Translations under genes and position numbers: made by a program
Assembly: GCA_025093555.1 (NCBI GenBank)
Contig: JAIWNF010000009.1
Location: 709,501 to 773,500, forward strand
Origin: Circinella umbellata
Lineage: Eukaryota > Mucoromycota > Mucoromycetes > Mucorales > Lichtheimiaceae
Direction: 5' to 3'
Length of the DNA stretch: 64,000 bases
In this document: positions 50,896 through 62,299 of the stretch, one piece after another
Position numbering within the stretch: position 1 is the first letter of the stretch
How the letters are laid out: each line of letters opens with the position of its first letter
The notes under the pieces: model-generated
Told to the model about the DNA's origin: nothing
Database searches by the model: none
The model's input: only the letters and a program-made list of their open reading frames with translations

Positions 50896-51289
50896 CCCTT
50901 AATTCAAATCAATATCTCTGTTTATCTAGTTCTTTCCCTGTTGATCATTTCCCTGTAATCCTATGAGGATTTTTATTTTATTTTTTCAAAAACCATAAAC
51001 TTTCCCAAACAAGTATGTCCAATAGAGGACTTTAAATAAACCAACAACTGCTGTACCCATACTATAATAGAACTATGTAGAACATGCATTTGTCCCTATA
51101 AATTGTTATGTCTCGAGCAAATACTGTATATCCGACAAGAACGCTGTACTTGCTTGAGGACGTTAAATAAAACATTGAATTTAACAGTATGATAATATTT
51201 ATTAATGTAAAGTATATTCAATTGATACTATCTAATATAATTTCGATAAAAATCACATACATGATATACAACAAAGAAAAAAAAATGAT
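50896..51289. other. Spacer
   Basis: No gene. The right part (about 51190-51289) resembles the 3' flank of the LRR-like gene at 498-620 in reverse orientation. Confidence 0.45.
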
Positions 51290-52080
51290 ACTGATGTTTT
51301 TGATTTAGCAAATACAACTATCAATAAGTACGGATTTTTGGAAAGTTTTCAGAATTTTTCTTTGGCGAGCTCTTCAACTTGGATGAACGAATTGTACTTT
51401 TGCTTATTTCCCAGTTCTTTTATGGATTGAGATTAATTAATCAACTTGTACATCTGAGTATCGTTTGTTTTCTTGCATGCTGGTATCACCATCTTTTTCA
51501 ACTTGGAGAGCTGTTTAAATTTTGGAAGAGTTCCATTTGTCACTGTATGGACATTCATGAAATGTATTTCCTGAAAAGGGGAGGACCTTTGATGCTTGAA
51601 TGACTTTATCCAAGAGCGGTCCACAGGATCCAATATCAACACCCCAGCGTAATAATTTTTGCTAATTCGAGGAATTTGACACTTGTAACGAATGAACCAT
51701 ACAAAGAAACATACTGAAGAAGAACTTTATCTTTAAGTGGGACATGCTCCTTAAACAAATTGGTTAATTTCTTGCTATTAAGTGGTTTGTGGACTTGTCC
51801 AAGCAGTTCTAGCCATGTCAGATTCTCCAAGTGTATCCATGGATCCAAGATCTGGTCTGCAGTGCGTTGAACAGGAATGGTGACAACAACAAGTTTGCGG
51901 AAAATAGAATTGTCCTGGGTCAGGGGCGAGAATTTTTGTGAATCTTGGATTAGTAAAATGAACGTAACAATAAGATTCCTAAAGTGTTGAAGTTGCTTGT
52001 TCTAAAATACTCTTCAAGGCATGGGGGTTCCAAAGCCATCCTCCATTAAAATTAAACTTGTTAATTTGTCTGCTGAATAG
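51290..52080 (-). pseudogene. LRR-like pseudogene, paralogue of the gene at 3-497
   Basis: Readable pieces: NKFNFNGGWLWNPHALKSIL, DNSIFRKLVVVTIPVQRTAD, LENLTWLELLGQVHKPLNSK, LLQYVSLYGSFVTSVKFLEL, FQEIHFMNVHTVTNGTLP. They align in order to the gene at the left edge of the window and extend it upstream. At least three frame changes and a stop after KIITLGC break it. It is fused head-on to fragment copy 3 of the repeated family at about 52080. Confidence 0.75.
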
Positions 52081-53610
52081 GATGTCGGATTTATGACCAT
52101 GCTTTTTTCTTTCATCAGGTTGTCGTAATAAATTTCGTCCATCTGAACTAGCACTGCTCTCCATCTCTCCCCTAAAAAAATCAATTAGTATCTTTCTTGA
52201 TAATTATTAAACCCTCAACCCAAGTATAATTACATACGTTCGTACATCCAGACTGTGTTTGTCATCAAAAATCGTATCAATGAATGTATATACACGTCGA
52301 ATAATGTCAGCTTCGGTTTGAGTTGTTGGTGGAAATATTTGGCATGGAATAGACGAAGTACGTTTCGAGTTGAGTTTCGGGCCCAATCCAAGTAAAATTC
52401 TTCATGGAAATCAAAATATCGCTCTCAAACACGCGTTTTTAAAGCTTCTATAGTTTTCTAGAGAGCAGAATAAGCACAACTGAAAGATATAAAGTAACAT
52501 AGGCACAAAAGAAAAAACAGTAAAAAGACCGTTGTTATCTTACCAATCCAGTAAATCATTCAAATAAATGAGCAATTGCTCAGGTATTTCAGGGAGTGGA
52601 TGGAGTGAGGTTTCTTCACTAAGTCATCGCAAGCCATGTCACGTATAAAGCTATGCGAAACACTATAACATCAAGTAAGTTTGTATCCTTCATACTTTAT
52701 ATGATTTGTATATGATATATATACAGCTACTTACTCTTCATAGCAGCACTTGGAACCATAAGAATATAGAATATCTTCAACTACTTTTCCAGTTGAGAGG
52801 GTCCACTTGTACTCATCATCCATTTTTTCGTAAGCTGTGGTAAATTCTTTCAAGAATGTTTCGGTCACTGTAACCTTGCTACTGTTTGTTGTTGATAAGG
52901 TGGAGTGTGGGCTTGGGTTCGGTATAAGTGCTGTTGAATTTTCTTTTTATCAGTTAATCAAATACTAATGACTTGGCGTTTCTTGTTCATAAACTTTGAG
53001 ATATAAAAAAAAAGTATTATTACCGATAGAATATCGATCGTGTTTTCGTACCAATCAACACCATCAAGATCAAATTTTGGCTCGTCTTTGTTTGGCAAAT
53101 GTTGATAATGATTTGTGTGAGCTTTCGCAAAATGAGTCGTTTAAATATCCCTGAGCTTCTGATCTTTTTCGTAATTATCAATTATTAGCTTTTCGTTATT
53201 CAAACAAATTCCTTCAACGAAGGGTTTTTCGGGTTTGTAAATTACTGGTTAAATACTACAAGTAGTACTATTAGCAATAAAAGCAAGAATAATAAGAATA
53301 AAAAAACAATGGCAGTGAATTTTGACGCGTGAGAATGAATAGCCACGATAATGACGAAAGCAAGTTGAAGGAATTTGAAATTAAAGACTAAGTTATACAA
53401 AAAACTACTTGGGTAACCTGGACAAAAAATTTTGAAGACCTTTTTATTGACATGTTCACTTGATACAATTATTGCAGGTTTTTTTTAATGAATGATTTAA
53501 AGCGTATCATCTAGAGAGGAAAAAGTGGTTATCTCTTTTTATTGCATTTATATATGAAACACGGCGTGTCTTAACTACATATTGTAACGTATAAAATTTA
53601 CTACAACGGT
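52081..53610 (-). pseudogene. Repeated-family copy 3 (internally deleted, 3'-truncated)
   Basis: Similar to copy 1 from its promoter (53565-53600) to the middle of exon 6, where HKSDILF joins LRR pseudogene sequence. Exon 3 is well kept (KMDDEYKWTLSTGKVVEDIL, SYGSKCCYEE, from about 52850 to 52735). Exon 4 has a deletion removing the FTKEEIEELEGK region, and exon 5 has base losses. It lacks the MITE found in intron 2 of copy 1 and so provides its empty site. Confidence 0.75.
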
Positions 53611-54735
53611 CTTCGATCAAATTTAAGATAACGCTCCAAATTAGGAATTACCGATTAGGAAATCGAGAGTTTTTTTTTTTTCAACGCACGGTTCATTCTA
53701 TTTACCATTGCTATAATCGCTTCATCCTTCAAAAGCAGTTTCATATCAATTGTAGTTCAAACACTTTTTTCATCTTTGGTTTGACAGTGATTAGTAATAT
53801 AAACACATACTTATCATTACAGAAGCTGCTATATTTTTGTAGATGCTCCACCATCATAATAGAGAGAATTTAATGATATACGTAATTATAAAGAGTAGTT
53901 TTTATTTATGGTCTCATTGTTGACTTATAAGTGTCTTTTTAATTTTTTACAACCCTTCCTCGCTTCGCTCCGGTTTGCGTCGCAAAGGGGGGGGACCCCC
54001 TTTGACCCCCCCCCCAAAAGGCGCTTCGCGCCTGGTAGTAACTGTGTTCAAGGCTGTATCATAGTTTTTCAGTTAAAATGGGTCTGTTATATATGCCACA
54101 ACAGAGAGGGCGCAGCTTAAGAAATTTCCTTTTTTGTGAATTAGCTATAACTTCTGTGTGATTTTAATATAATAGGCTAGCGTTTGACTACCTCGCTTCG
54201 CTTCGGGTCATTCAACAGAAAACACGTCGCAAGGGGGGTAAACCCCCCTTGACCCCCCAAAAAGGCGCTTCGCGCCTGGTACGTAGCGACGATGCCCAAG
54301 GCTGTATAATTGTTTTGTGAATTCGATCATATAAAAAATAAACTGTATTAGTATAGTAATAAGGTGTCTTCAGGATGGGATAGCATTTTATCAAACGAAA
54401 AGCAAAAAATTAAATAATATTAATGCTATGACTGTATACTTTACTACTGTGGTAACAATATAGTGCCAATTAGAACGCATTTTAGTTTTGTAATAATCAC
54501 TGTCTTTACGTAGTAGATTAAAAAAAATCAAAAGGGAGTGGGTTATTATTCATCGATCAGAGAGTATAATATTGTTTACTGACACATTAACAGGTTGTTC
54601 AAGAGATTTCTGGAATTTAATAAAAAATATAGAAGCAGGGTTGATCTTATCGAATTTTTACAAAAGTACGTAAGGGTTATTGTTGAAAGAAACATTAATA
54701 GTCGAAGATAAATGGATTCAATGTGTAAAAAGTCA
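53611..54735. repeat. Spacer with GC-rich hairpin repeats
   Basis: No gene. Two related direct repeats at about 53955-54065 and 54188-54310 carry CCTCGCTTCGCT, a G-run/C-run stem (GTCGCAAGGGGGG then CCCCCCTTGACCCC), the stem-loop GGCGCTTCGCGCC followed by TGGTA, and CAAGGCTGTAT. A shorter third copy lies at 56018-56090. The GC clusters stand out in AT-rich DNA. Proximity to Helitron-helicase debris suggests they may be Helitron-type terminal hairpins; not proven. Confidence 0.5.
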
Positions 54736-55200
54736 TTATGAAAATGAAGAAGAAGGTGGAAGAGAAGACGGCGGAGAGAATATTTCATGATAGTCGACAT
54801 GTTTGGTAATAAGATGATGAGCTTGCCTATCCTGATTAGCCATTATAAACAAATTTCTGTAATCTGTAACGCGTGAAAATGTAATGTATACCTGATCATG
54901 CGAAAGCATTTGACCAGGAAGATATACATCAACATGTGTTAATGATTGACCTTGAGATTGATTTATACCAAGACAGAAAGCAAGTTTAAGTGGAAATTAT
55001 TCTCGAGATACTTCACATGATAACCCAGAAGATTGTGAAGAGCTGATAAGCTTAATTCGTGGTAGATAGACACGATTGCCAGCATAAATTCCACCTGTAA
55101 TTCTTGGCCCGTATGAAGTGTGAATGCAGTTTTTTGGAAATTAATTTTGTTTTGTTACAAATAAGACCTTCTGCTGGTTTCAAGAATAACAGGCTGGTTA
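54736..55200 (-). pseudogene. Helitron/PIF1-type helicase, C-terminal remnant
   Basis: Minus-strand frame with one stop: GPRITGGIYAGNRVYLPRI, then SREstopFPLKLAFCLGINQ, SQGQSLTHVDVYLPGQMLSH, DQVYITFSRVTDYRNLFIM, and a Ser/Pro tail to TAA at 54736-54738. This is the typical end of Helitron helicases (FPL.LAF...IN..QGQ(T/S)L..V...L...FSHGQ.YVA.SRV). A further piece, LKPAEGLICNKTKLISKKL, corresponding to the upstream GLCNGTRL motif, is in another frame at 55141-55200. Helicase motifs V and VI survive; the rest, including Rep, is absent. Confidence 0.75.
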
Positions 55201-57181
55201 AATTTTGGATGAAATCAATGGGATGGAAATTCTATCAAATTTAAACAAAATGTAAAATAAAAGTGGCTATGCTGAATAAATAACTTATAATATTTGATAT
55301 AACGGAAACGTAGCAAATTAACTTGCATGAATTACGGAAGCTGTCTTTTCTTTTTAGCAGATATGTGTGTTAGCTACGTAAAATAGACATTGTGGTTAAA
55401 AACTCGGCAGAAATTTGATTGGTATATCCTTGTATCTGCGCACCATTAATTAAATTGGCCATAGCAAGTTCTTGCTTCAAATATTGTTCTTCAGCAAAAT
55501 ATTGTAGATTAACCATTATGTTGCTATCCCTTTCTGGGTTTATGTTTCATAGGTATAACGTTGTCGATCAAGAGCAAAAATATAGTCCGATGCTACGGAG
55601 TGCAACTTATTACGAATCTGATGTCCAATGATGATATAGAACTTCATAGTTGGGGAAAAGACTTTTTACTATGATAAAAACCACAAATATGAATGTGGAG
55701 AGACACATGTAATAGGTTGATGCATCAAACGTGAAATATAATCAAAGACAAACAGTGCCTTTCAATTGATGGTAAAATCATTACAATTTCCATAGTAGCA
55801 ATAGGTCGAAACAAAAACCTTTTCCGCAGACAACTTTTTTTATTTAAATTTCCAACAACCAATGTTTTTATATCGGAATGGCTGACAATTATTTTTAAAG
55901 TACAGGAAGCAAATGAAAAAGAAAAAAATAGGAATTGAAAGACAGAGTATCTTACAAAAAAGGAAATTTTAAAGTTCAACTATATTAGTATTCTAGTTTT
56001 TGGATAGACTAGCGGTCCCTGTCTCGCTTCGTGTCATTCAACATGTCCACGTCGCAAAAGGATTCCCCCTTGACCCGCAGGTCCACTACACCTTCAAAGT
56101 TGAGTTCGAAGATACAATACAAATATACACTTTTTCTTTTTAGCAATGCAGTTAAAAATATTTTTCTCGTTGTTAAACAGACAGCTGTTGCAGTTGGGTT
56201 TTGGTGTGACGTCGACTTCAACAGAACCCTTATTTTCTACCCCTTTTAAATTAGTATATAAGAAGAATAAAAATTAGCTCTCTTTCATACTTCAAATTTT
56301 GCCTCTGGTTTTGGCTTGGTTTTGAGCTATTGACACAAGGACGGTTATATCTGTATGTGATTTATGAAGGATCTCAAGGAAAGGAATATAGGATAAAAAG
56401 GAAACAGTCGAATCAATTGATGGAATTGAGCATTCTGGAACGTATAACCTCTATACTATTAGCTGCTTGAACCACTGATATTGGTATGGCATCCCCTCTC
56501 TAGTTTTGTATAGTTTATAGCTGACACTTGCTTCTTATTGTATTGTTTTAAGACCCGAGCACAACACAGCAAGTAATTTACTTTTTGGGTCATAAAAATC
56601 TAAACTTTTTAGAAGCATAGAAAAAACAATAAGAAACAAGATCGAAACACTATTAGCAGGAATAATAAGGATAAAAACCACTAACAGCAAAAATACGCGC
56701 CAATAATGGTATATAAAGGTTTGATTATCATAATGAAGTCATATATTCTTTTAACCAATCTCTATTTGATGCATAATAATAATATCAATACGTACCTAGA
56801 GCATTAAATATATAGAAAATATGTTTAGTTTGTCTATACTAATTACGGGCGCAGATAGCACATGCGGATGAAAACATGATGTCATACGAAGACATGAGTT
56901 TTGATAAAAAAAGTTACGTATACAAAGACCAAATATTTTACGCAAAGAAGACCTCGACCGACATCTTTTCTTTTTACACATGTCAAATATCCATCTAAAG
57001 ATGTATTTCTTTCGGTTCTCTTATAGTAAGTTAGTATACATTGTAATGCTGTAAACTGTAATATATTACTGTAACTACTAACAGTACGTAGCATTGCTCT
57101 TATTATGATTATGCATTGGCAATTCTTTATAACTTGCTACCATTTTTTATTATATATAACATCTTGATTGGATCTTGTTAC
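55201..57181. other. Spacer with gene fragments
   Basis: No intact gene. On the minus strand about 55380-55560 reads NIMVNLQYFAEEQYLKQELA and QIQGYTNQISAEFLTTMSIL to a stop, a coding-like remnant of unknown family. On the plus strand about 56316-56469 reads FELLTQGRLYLYVIYEGSQG, KEYRIKRKQSNQLMELSILE to TGA, another orphan C-terminal fragment. GC-rich repeat copy 3 is at 56018-56090. Confidence 0.4.
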
Positions 57182-57725
57182 ATAGTGTTACGTTCGTTGG
57201 TAGCAAGACCTTCGGAGTAACGTTAAAAAGAGATAAATAAGGGGTTAAGCAAGTAAAAAGTATATTTTAATAGAAGACTTTATGTCTATTTGTATCACTA
57301 AGATTATATATTGAAGTGGGAGTTCCCGTTTTCAGTCTTTTTATGACGAAACCACTAATAATGATAGTAATGAATAAGTTCTCAAGAGATCAAAATAATA
57401 AGACTAATAATAATTTGTTTATTGATTGAATTTAATTAAAGAGAAAATATTGATAATGATAATGATGGAAAAGAAAATGGGATAAGAGGTGAACTAAAGA
57501 TCTTTTGAAAACTAAAATGAAAAGGCTATTTATACTAAAATATACGCGGAGATAATTCACGCGATAGAGAAATTGTTACTAAATAAAAGGAAAAAGAAAT
57601 AATTGTTGTTATCCTTGATGAAATAATTTCATTTATTGAGAAAATCTCAACGAGGATAATATAAAAGGAAAATTTAGAAAATCAGTCAATTTTATTGGCT
57701 GATACCAAATAGGGCGTAACAATAG
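57182..57725. mobile_element. Candidate solo LTR, 536 bp
   Basis: Sequence 57186-57721 starts TGTTACGTTC and ends GGGCGTAACA, with TG..CA ends in a 7-base inverted repeat (TGTTACG / CGTAACA). It is flanked by ATAG on both sides (57182-57185, 57722-57725). A TATA-like element lies at about 57529 (CTATTTATACTAAAATA). No internal retrotransposon sequence is nearby, so it would be a solo LTR. Confidence 0.55.
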
Positions 57726-58157
57726 ATCAGAAAATTTAATGTGTACATAACCATTTTTTTTCATTACGTATTACTATAATAATGTCTTACGTATTGTTAT
57801 AATTATGATAAGAAACAGTGACTTTCTTATGAGACTCTTTTTATAATTTCTCAATCGACATTTATAAATGTACATACATATGCTTACTATATCATTAAAT
57901 AAACCTATCCTTGCTCATATCATCAAAAATACGGAAAATAATGCCACTTGGTCGATATTTTCAGACATTGTTTTCTTTTGTTTAAGCATCATATTCCGAG
58001 AAGCAGGAAGCAGAAAAAAAAAGGCTCGCATGGGCTTTCATCGTACATTTATTATGCTCAAATAATATCCTGTGTAACAATCGGAAAACATCCGTTCATC
58101 CTATAAAGAATGTGCTGTGAGGAACAGTAACAATTTTTATCCAATTGAAGATAATAA
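57726..58157. other. Spacer
   Basis: No gene seen; a 65-codon open frame at 57868-58065 shows no features. Confidence 0.4.
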
Positions 58158-58974
58158 TAAGGTGCATCCTGACTTAAACCATCATTTGTCCAAATTTGAG
58201 GTACTTTCAGATACGGCCGAGTAAATACTATCACCAATGAGGGTGTCAAAATTTTACCATGTAGTCTTATAGAAATTTATTATATATTTTATATATAAGC
58301 AAATAGAACCCAGACCCTCGCAGAAAAATACGTACTGGGGAAATAGCAGAAATATCAAATGGTATTCTGAAAGCGTAACAACAAAGAAAAAGAAAAAGAA
58401 AAAGAGTAGGATACGTCCGAATACTATACACATATATCCTATCATCTCTTTTCACCTTCTTAATAAAAATGACGGATCATATTATATTTTTATTTGGTTG
58501 CTATTCAGCAACAGCCTGGAAATCATTTGAATTTTTTTTGGTATAGATAACAGTATCTTCATCCAAGTAATATTTAGAAATAATTATTTTTCGAGTTTTA
58601 TTCTTGTTCTTATATCTATCTTGTTTATTATTGAGTCTTCCTCCCATAGTAAAATGGGATGGTAAAAATCAGTAGCTATAATCAACAAGAGCCTCGTGTA
58701 ACCATAATTTATCCACTTTTATAAATTACACAGTGCTTATCCCTTTGTTGAAATATTGGGTTTACTTAGTAAAATATCATATTTTGACAGAACTTTGGAG
58801 TAACAAATCTTGATGGGAAATGTTTTTTGCTAAAAGCTGTTCCGTAACATCTCTTTAGAAAACTTTAATTAACATGTATTACGGCTCAAAAAGCTTATAC
58901 CTTGATTTCTGACAATTTTTTGTCAATTTTTATTTCACCACATATTTTGACGGTTTAGGTCAGGATGCACCTTA
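58158..58974. mobile_element. MITE, 813 bp, TA target
   Basis: Element 58160-58972 begins AGGTGCATCCTGACTTAAAC and ends with GTTTAGGTCAGGATGCACCT; one mismatch in about 22 bases. TA lies at 58158-58159 and 58973-58974. No transposase frame inside. Confidence 0.7.
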
Positions 58975-59390
58975 TGTTTATTTATAACCATTTCAAATCG
59001 AACAAAAAATCATTTAGGCTCTAAAGTGTATGCACCATATGGTCTACCATTGTTTTTGGAGTCAATAGATAACGAGGTTCAGAAGATGTAAGGCGAGGGA
59101 CTGGATCACAGCTGTAACCATGTTATCAATTCGAATTTACAGAACTGTACGTATACGTATATCATGCATATAAATTATTATACGTAGTTCAATATCATAA
59201 ATTATAAAACATGGCTTAATAAATGGTATACAACACCACAGATGAGTAATGCTTTATATTATTATTTAAATTTAATAAAAAATATCATTATTTTCTCTTT
59301 CTTTAAATTATTACAGTTATTTTAAGTTTATAAAATACAGATTTAAAAATGTTTACACTATTTTGAAAATTAACTATTATTAATATATAT

Positions 59391-59565
59391 TCAAAATATC
59401 TGTTTCGAATTTTTTATAGACGATAATACAAAAGGAGTCGTATCTTCATAGGTATACTGAACGTCTTCTTGTCTCGGCCCACAAGATGATTCAAAAATTA
59501 TTCTTTCGTCGTCCATGATTCTGATGTTGGTGGAATAACCAACACCATCGACAAAGCTAGTAGAC
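59391..59565 (-). pseudogene. Orphan gene fragment
   Basis: Open stretch TSFVDGVGYSTNIRIMDDER, IIFESSCGPRQEDVQYTYED, ending in TGA. Composition is clearly protein-like. Upstream the frame changes (RDLDEKSSSDIFLDIVMTIP in another frame after a TTTAG acceptor at about 59632). Probably a remnant of another multicopy family; not identified. Confidence 0.35.
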
Positions 59566-59806
59566 GGGGATTGTCATAACGATGTCGAGAAAGATGTCGC
59601 TTGACGACTTTTCATCCAAGTCTCGTACCTAAATTACATGATGGTTACCAGGAAAAGAAATTTTATCAATTCGCATTCATAGTTCATTTATATAATTAGA
59701 TAAAAAAAAAGCCATTCATGTTTTTTTTTTCATTGATTAGATATGAAACGCAAAAGATTTATTTTATATATCTATCTTTTCATATACATACTAACTTACC
59801 ACTATT

Positions 59807-61789
59807 TTACTTTGTACAATTTAATTTTGTCCATAAACTATTGCTCCCACTATCACGTCGTCCACTTTGATTATCTGAAAACATCAGTCCAAATAATTTC
59901 TCTACAGTTGTTGACAATTGCAATTTTCCTTCAACTTTATCAAGGTGATTTTCGCAGTCGCGATCAACAGGTCCTTTTGGTAATGGCTTGATTCTATCAT
60001 TGTTTCTTGATGATCCGGAATACTCATCTGCCTCTTTTTTTCTTCGTATATTTCTTGTTTTTTCCTTGGTGATGATTCAGCTGTATTATTAGTGCCATTA
60101 TTGGTAGAAGATTGTTGCTTAGCAGTTTCTATAGCAACCATTGTACTGAATGACGATGATTCATTGTTGCTGTTGCTGTTGTTGCACATGATCAATATTA
60201 TCATTATCCTCCAAAGGTGTTAATGTGGATCCAAAGAAGTGGGGTGCATGAGATGGCTGGTAAATCGCAATTTTGATTTAATTTTTTCTGGGTAAGTAAC
60301 AGCTTTCATATAGTCATATACTTTCTGAAGATCGTTTTCCTATATATGTAGCTTTTAATAAGAATTACTTTGAAAAATATGACTCATCCACACTTTATGA
60401 CATATTTACCTTTGCATTCTTGGAAACTTCAGTTGCTATTTTGAGCCGTTCACCGACCACTTTAGCTGGTTTAAGCTAAATACCAAAGTAAAATGTTTTT
60501 GGTGGAGTGTAATTTAGTTTCTACAAACATCAGCATGCCATGAAATGTATTTGAAAGCGCTTTTTTTAATCGGATTGATTTAATGAAATCCAAAGTGTGA
60601 CTGAACTGAAAATTGCTTACTCGGTATCTCCTAGCTTTTTACGTCGTTGTTGGCTTGGTAACGAAAGTTCTAACAAGAAATACATTTTAATAAGAGACTT
60701 TAAGATTGTTATTTTTTTCACTTACTATGAACAGTTTGATGATGGTCATACAAATTTCTTCTATTCGCCTTGTCTGCAAGGAGGGGCTTTGATTTGTAAC
60801 AATCATGGAAACGACTTAGTACTTTATAATTTCGTTCATGTTTGGTGTAAATGGAAGAGTTTGGGAAGCATTTTGATGAATAATCGTATAGAACGTGTTT
60901 TAGAAAGTGGTAAAATTGTCGTTCCTTGCTACTGCCAACACCTGGCTCGAAATTAGGAGATGTAAACATGCTACATTCATTACGATCCCCTATAATATGA
61001 ATAAGAATAAGATAGGTCATAAAAAAAGTTAGCATAACTTTTTCAATATACAACGTTTCCAACAAACAGAAAACAATTATACAAGAATGAACCAATGGTC
61101 TCTACTGAAAATAGTAAAATTTGTGTTATTACCTTGACTCCATACAGCAATGATATTCAAATCATTTTCTCTTTGTTCTTGGTTTATCTAAAAATAAATA
61201 AATAAATTATTACTTCTTTAATATTATCATCCTTTGAAACAACAAGGACATGAAAAAAACAAGTTGAAAAAGGGTGACAACTTTATTATAAACTAACCAA
61301 ATCCCACTGTTGATTAAATTCAGGATATAATACACCTAATGACTGCTTAACAGACTCATGGTTTACTGGTTGGTCTTCACTGATATTTACTACTATATCA
61401 GGTAGATACAATGTATTATCGTCATGTATTAATGGTGATATGATGGTTTGTTCATAAGATTTTCGTCGTCGTATTTGTCGATAGACACGCTCAATGATAT
61501 TGATTGGATCCTCTTTGTGCCGTTTTTTATTATTATTATTACTAATATACTTCTTTCGAGACTCACTGACCCAGTAACAGTGTTCAAAACGAGGACCCAA
61601 TTGTTGAATTACGCGTCTATATACAATGCAATATATTCGATTCTCATAATCGCGTGGAATTACCAATGTAGTCACCCATAATAATAAGAGTAATGGAGTA
61701 AAGGAATACATGAGAAGAAAAGAAAAAAGTATATAAGACAAATTATGTAGAACAAGGATTTTTTTTATATTATTATGTGTAGTGGTCAT
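59807..61789 (-). pseudogene. Frameshifted multi-exon gene with VASt-like C-terminal part
   Basis: Exons 1-3 close in phase: 61298-61789 (N-terminal hydrophobic span, then basic region), 61133-61187, 60726-60989. Exons 4-6 (60621-60669, 60410-60475, from 60339) carry protein-like sequence (KPAKVVGERLKIATEVSKNA, ENDLQKVYDYMKAVTYPEK) but do not connect in frame. Shifts fall at A runs near 60631, 60275 and 60035 and in a CAA repeat near 60180. The last part, GPVDRDCENHLDKVEGKLQL then STTVEKLFGLMFSDNQSG, resembles the start of a VASt sterol-transfer domain (C..H....E....S...LF...FSD). It ends at 59807. Either a young pseudogene or homopolymer errors in the assembly. Confidence 0.5.
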
Positions 61790-61905
61790 TCAAGAAGTTT
61801 TAAAATAGAAAAAAGAACAGGGATTTATTATTAAATGTATGACATATATATAATTTATTGTATATAATTTTTTAAAAAAATAATAGATGACATATAATTT
61901 TATTA

Positions 61906-62190
61906 TTAAATAACTTTTATTTTTTTAAATTTATTTATTAATTCATTATTTGAATCTTTTATAGTATCATCTGTTTTTCTTTTTAAAACTTTATCATTAT
62001 TATTATACTTTTTAAATTCATAAAGTAAATTGTTATCTTTATATGATCCATTTTTTGTAATATATATTTGAAAATTATTTTTATCTCTAATAATCTTATA
62101 TTCTAATATATCGTATTTAATCATTTCTTTAATAATAATACTTCTTTTAATATTTCGTTTAAAATTAGTACACTCTAATATCTCTTCCAT
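61906..62190 (-). CDS. Hypothetical protein of the AT-rich island
   Basis: Single-exon frame of 94 residues starting MEEILECTNFKRNIKRSI, rich in Lys, Asn, Ile and ending KFKKIKVI. Nearly every third codon position is A or T, unlike all housekeeping genes in the window but like the transposase gene just upstream. The sequence before its ATG (ATTAAAATTGAATTT) recurs, slightly changed, before the transposase ATG. Function unknown. It could be an accessory gene of the same mobile unit. Confidence 0.4.
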   Translation of the reverse strand: MEEILECTNFKRNIKRSIIIKEMIKYDILEYKIIRDKNNFQIYITKNGSYKDNNLLYEFKKYNNNDKVLKRKTDDTIKDSNNELINKFKKIKVI

Positions 62191-62299
62191 TTTTATAATA
62201 ATATAAATTCAATTTTAATATCTTATTTATTTATTTTTATAAAATCCGTTTCAAAACTTTAAAAAGTCCATTTCATTTTCTAATATGCATTATAATTCT

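Noticed and set aside
58254..58455. Two overlapping minus-strand frames of about 60 codons in the 813 bp MITE
   Set aside because: Phe/Leu/Ile-rich reading of A/T tracts, no family features.
61448..61681. Plus-strand 77-codon frame opposite exon 1 of the gene at 59807-61789
   Set aside because: The opposite strand has an ATG, a donor site and downstream exons in phase.
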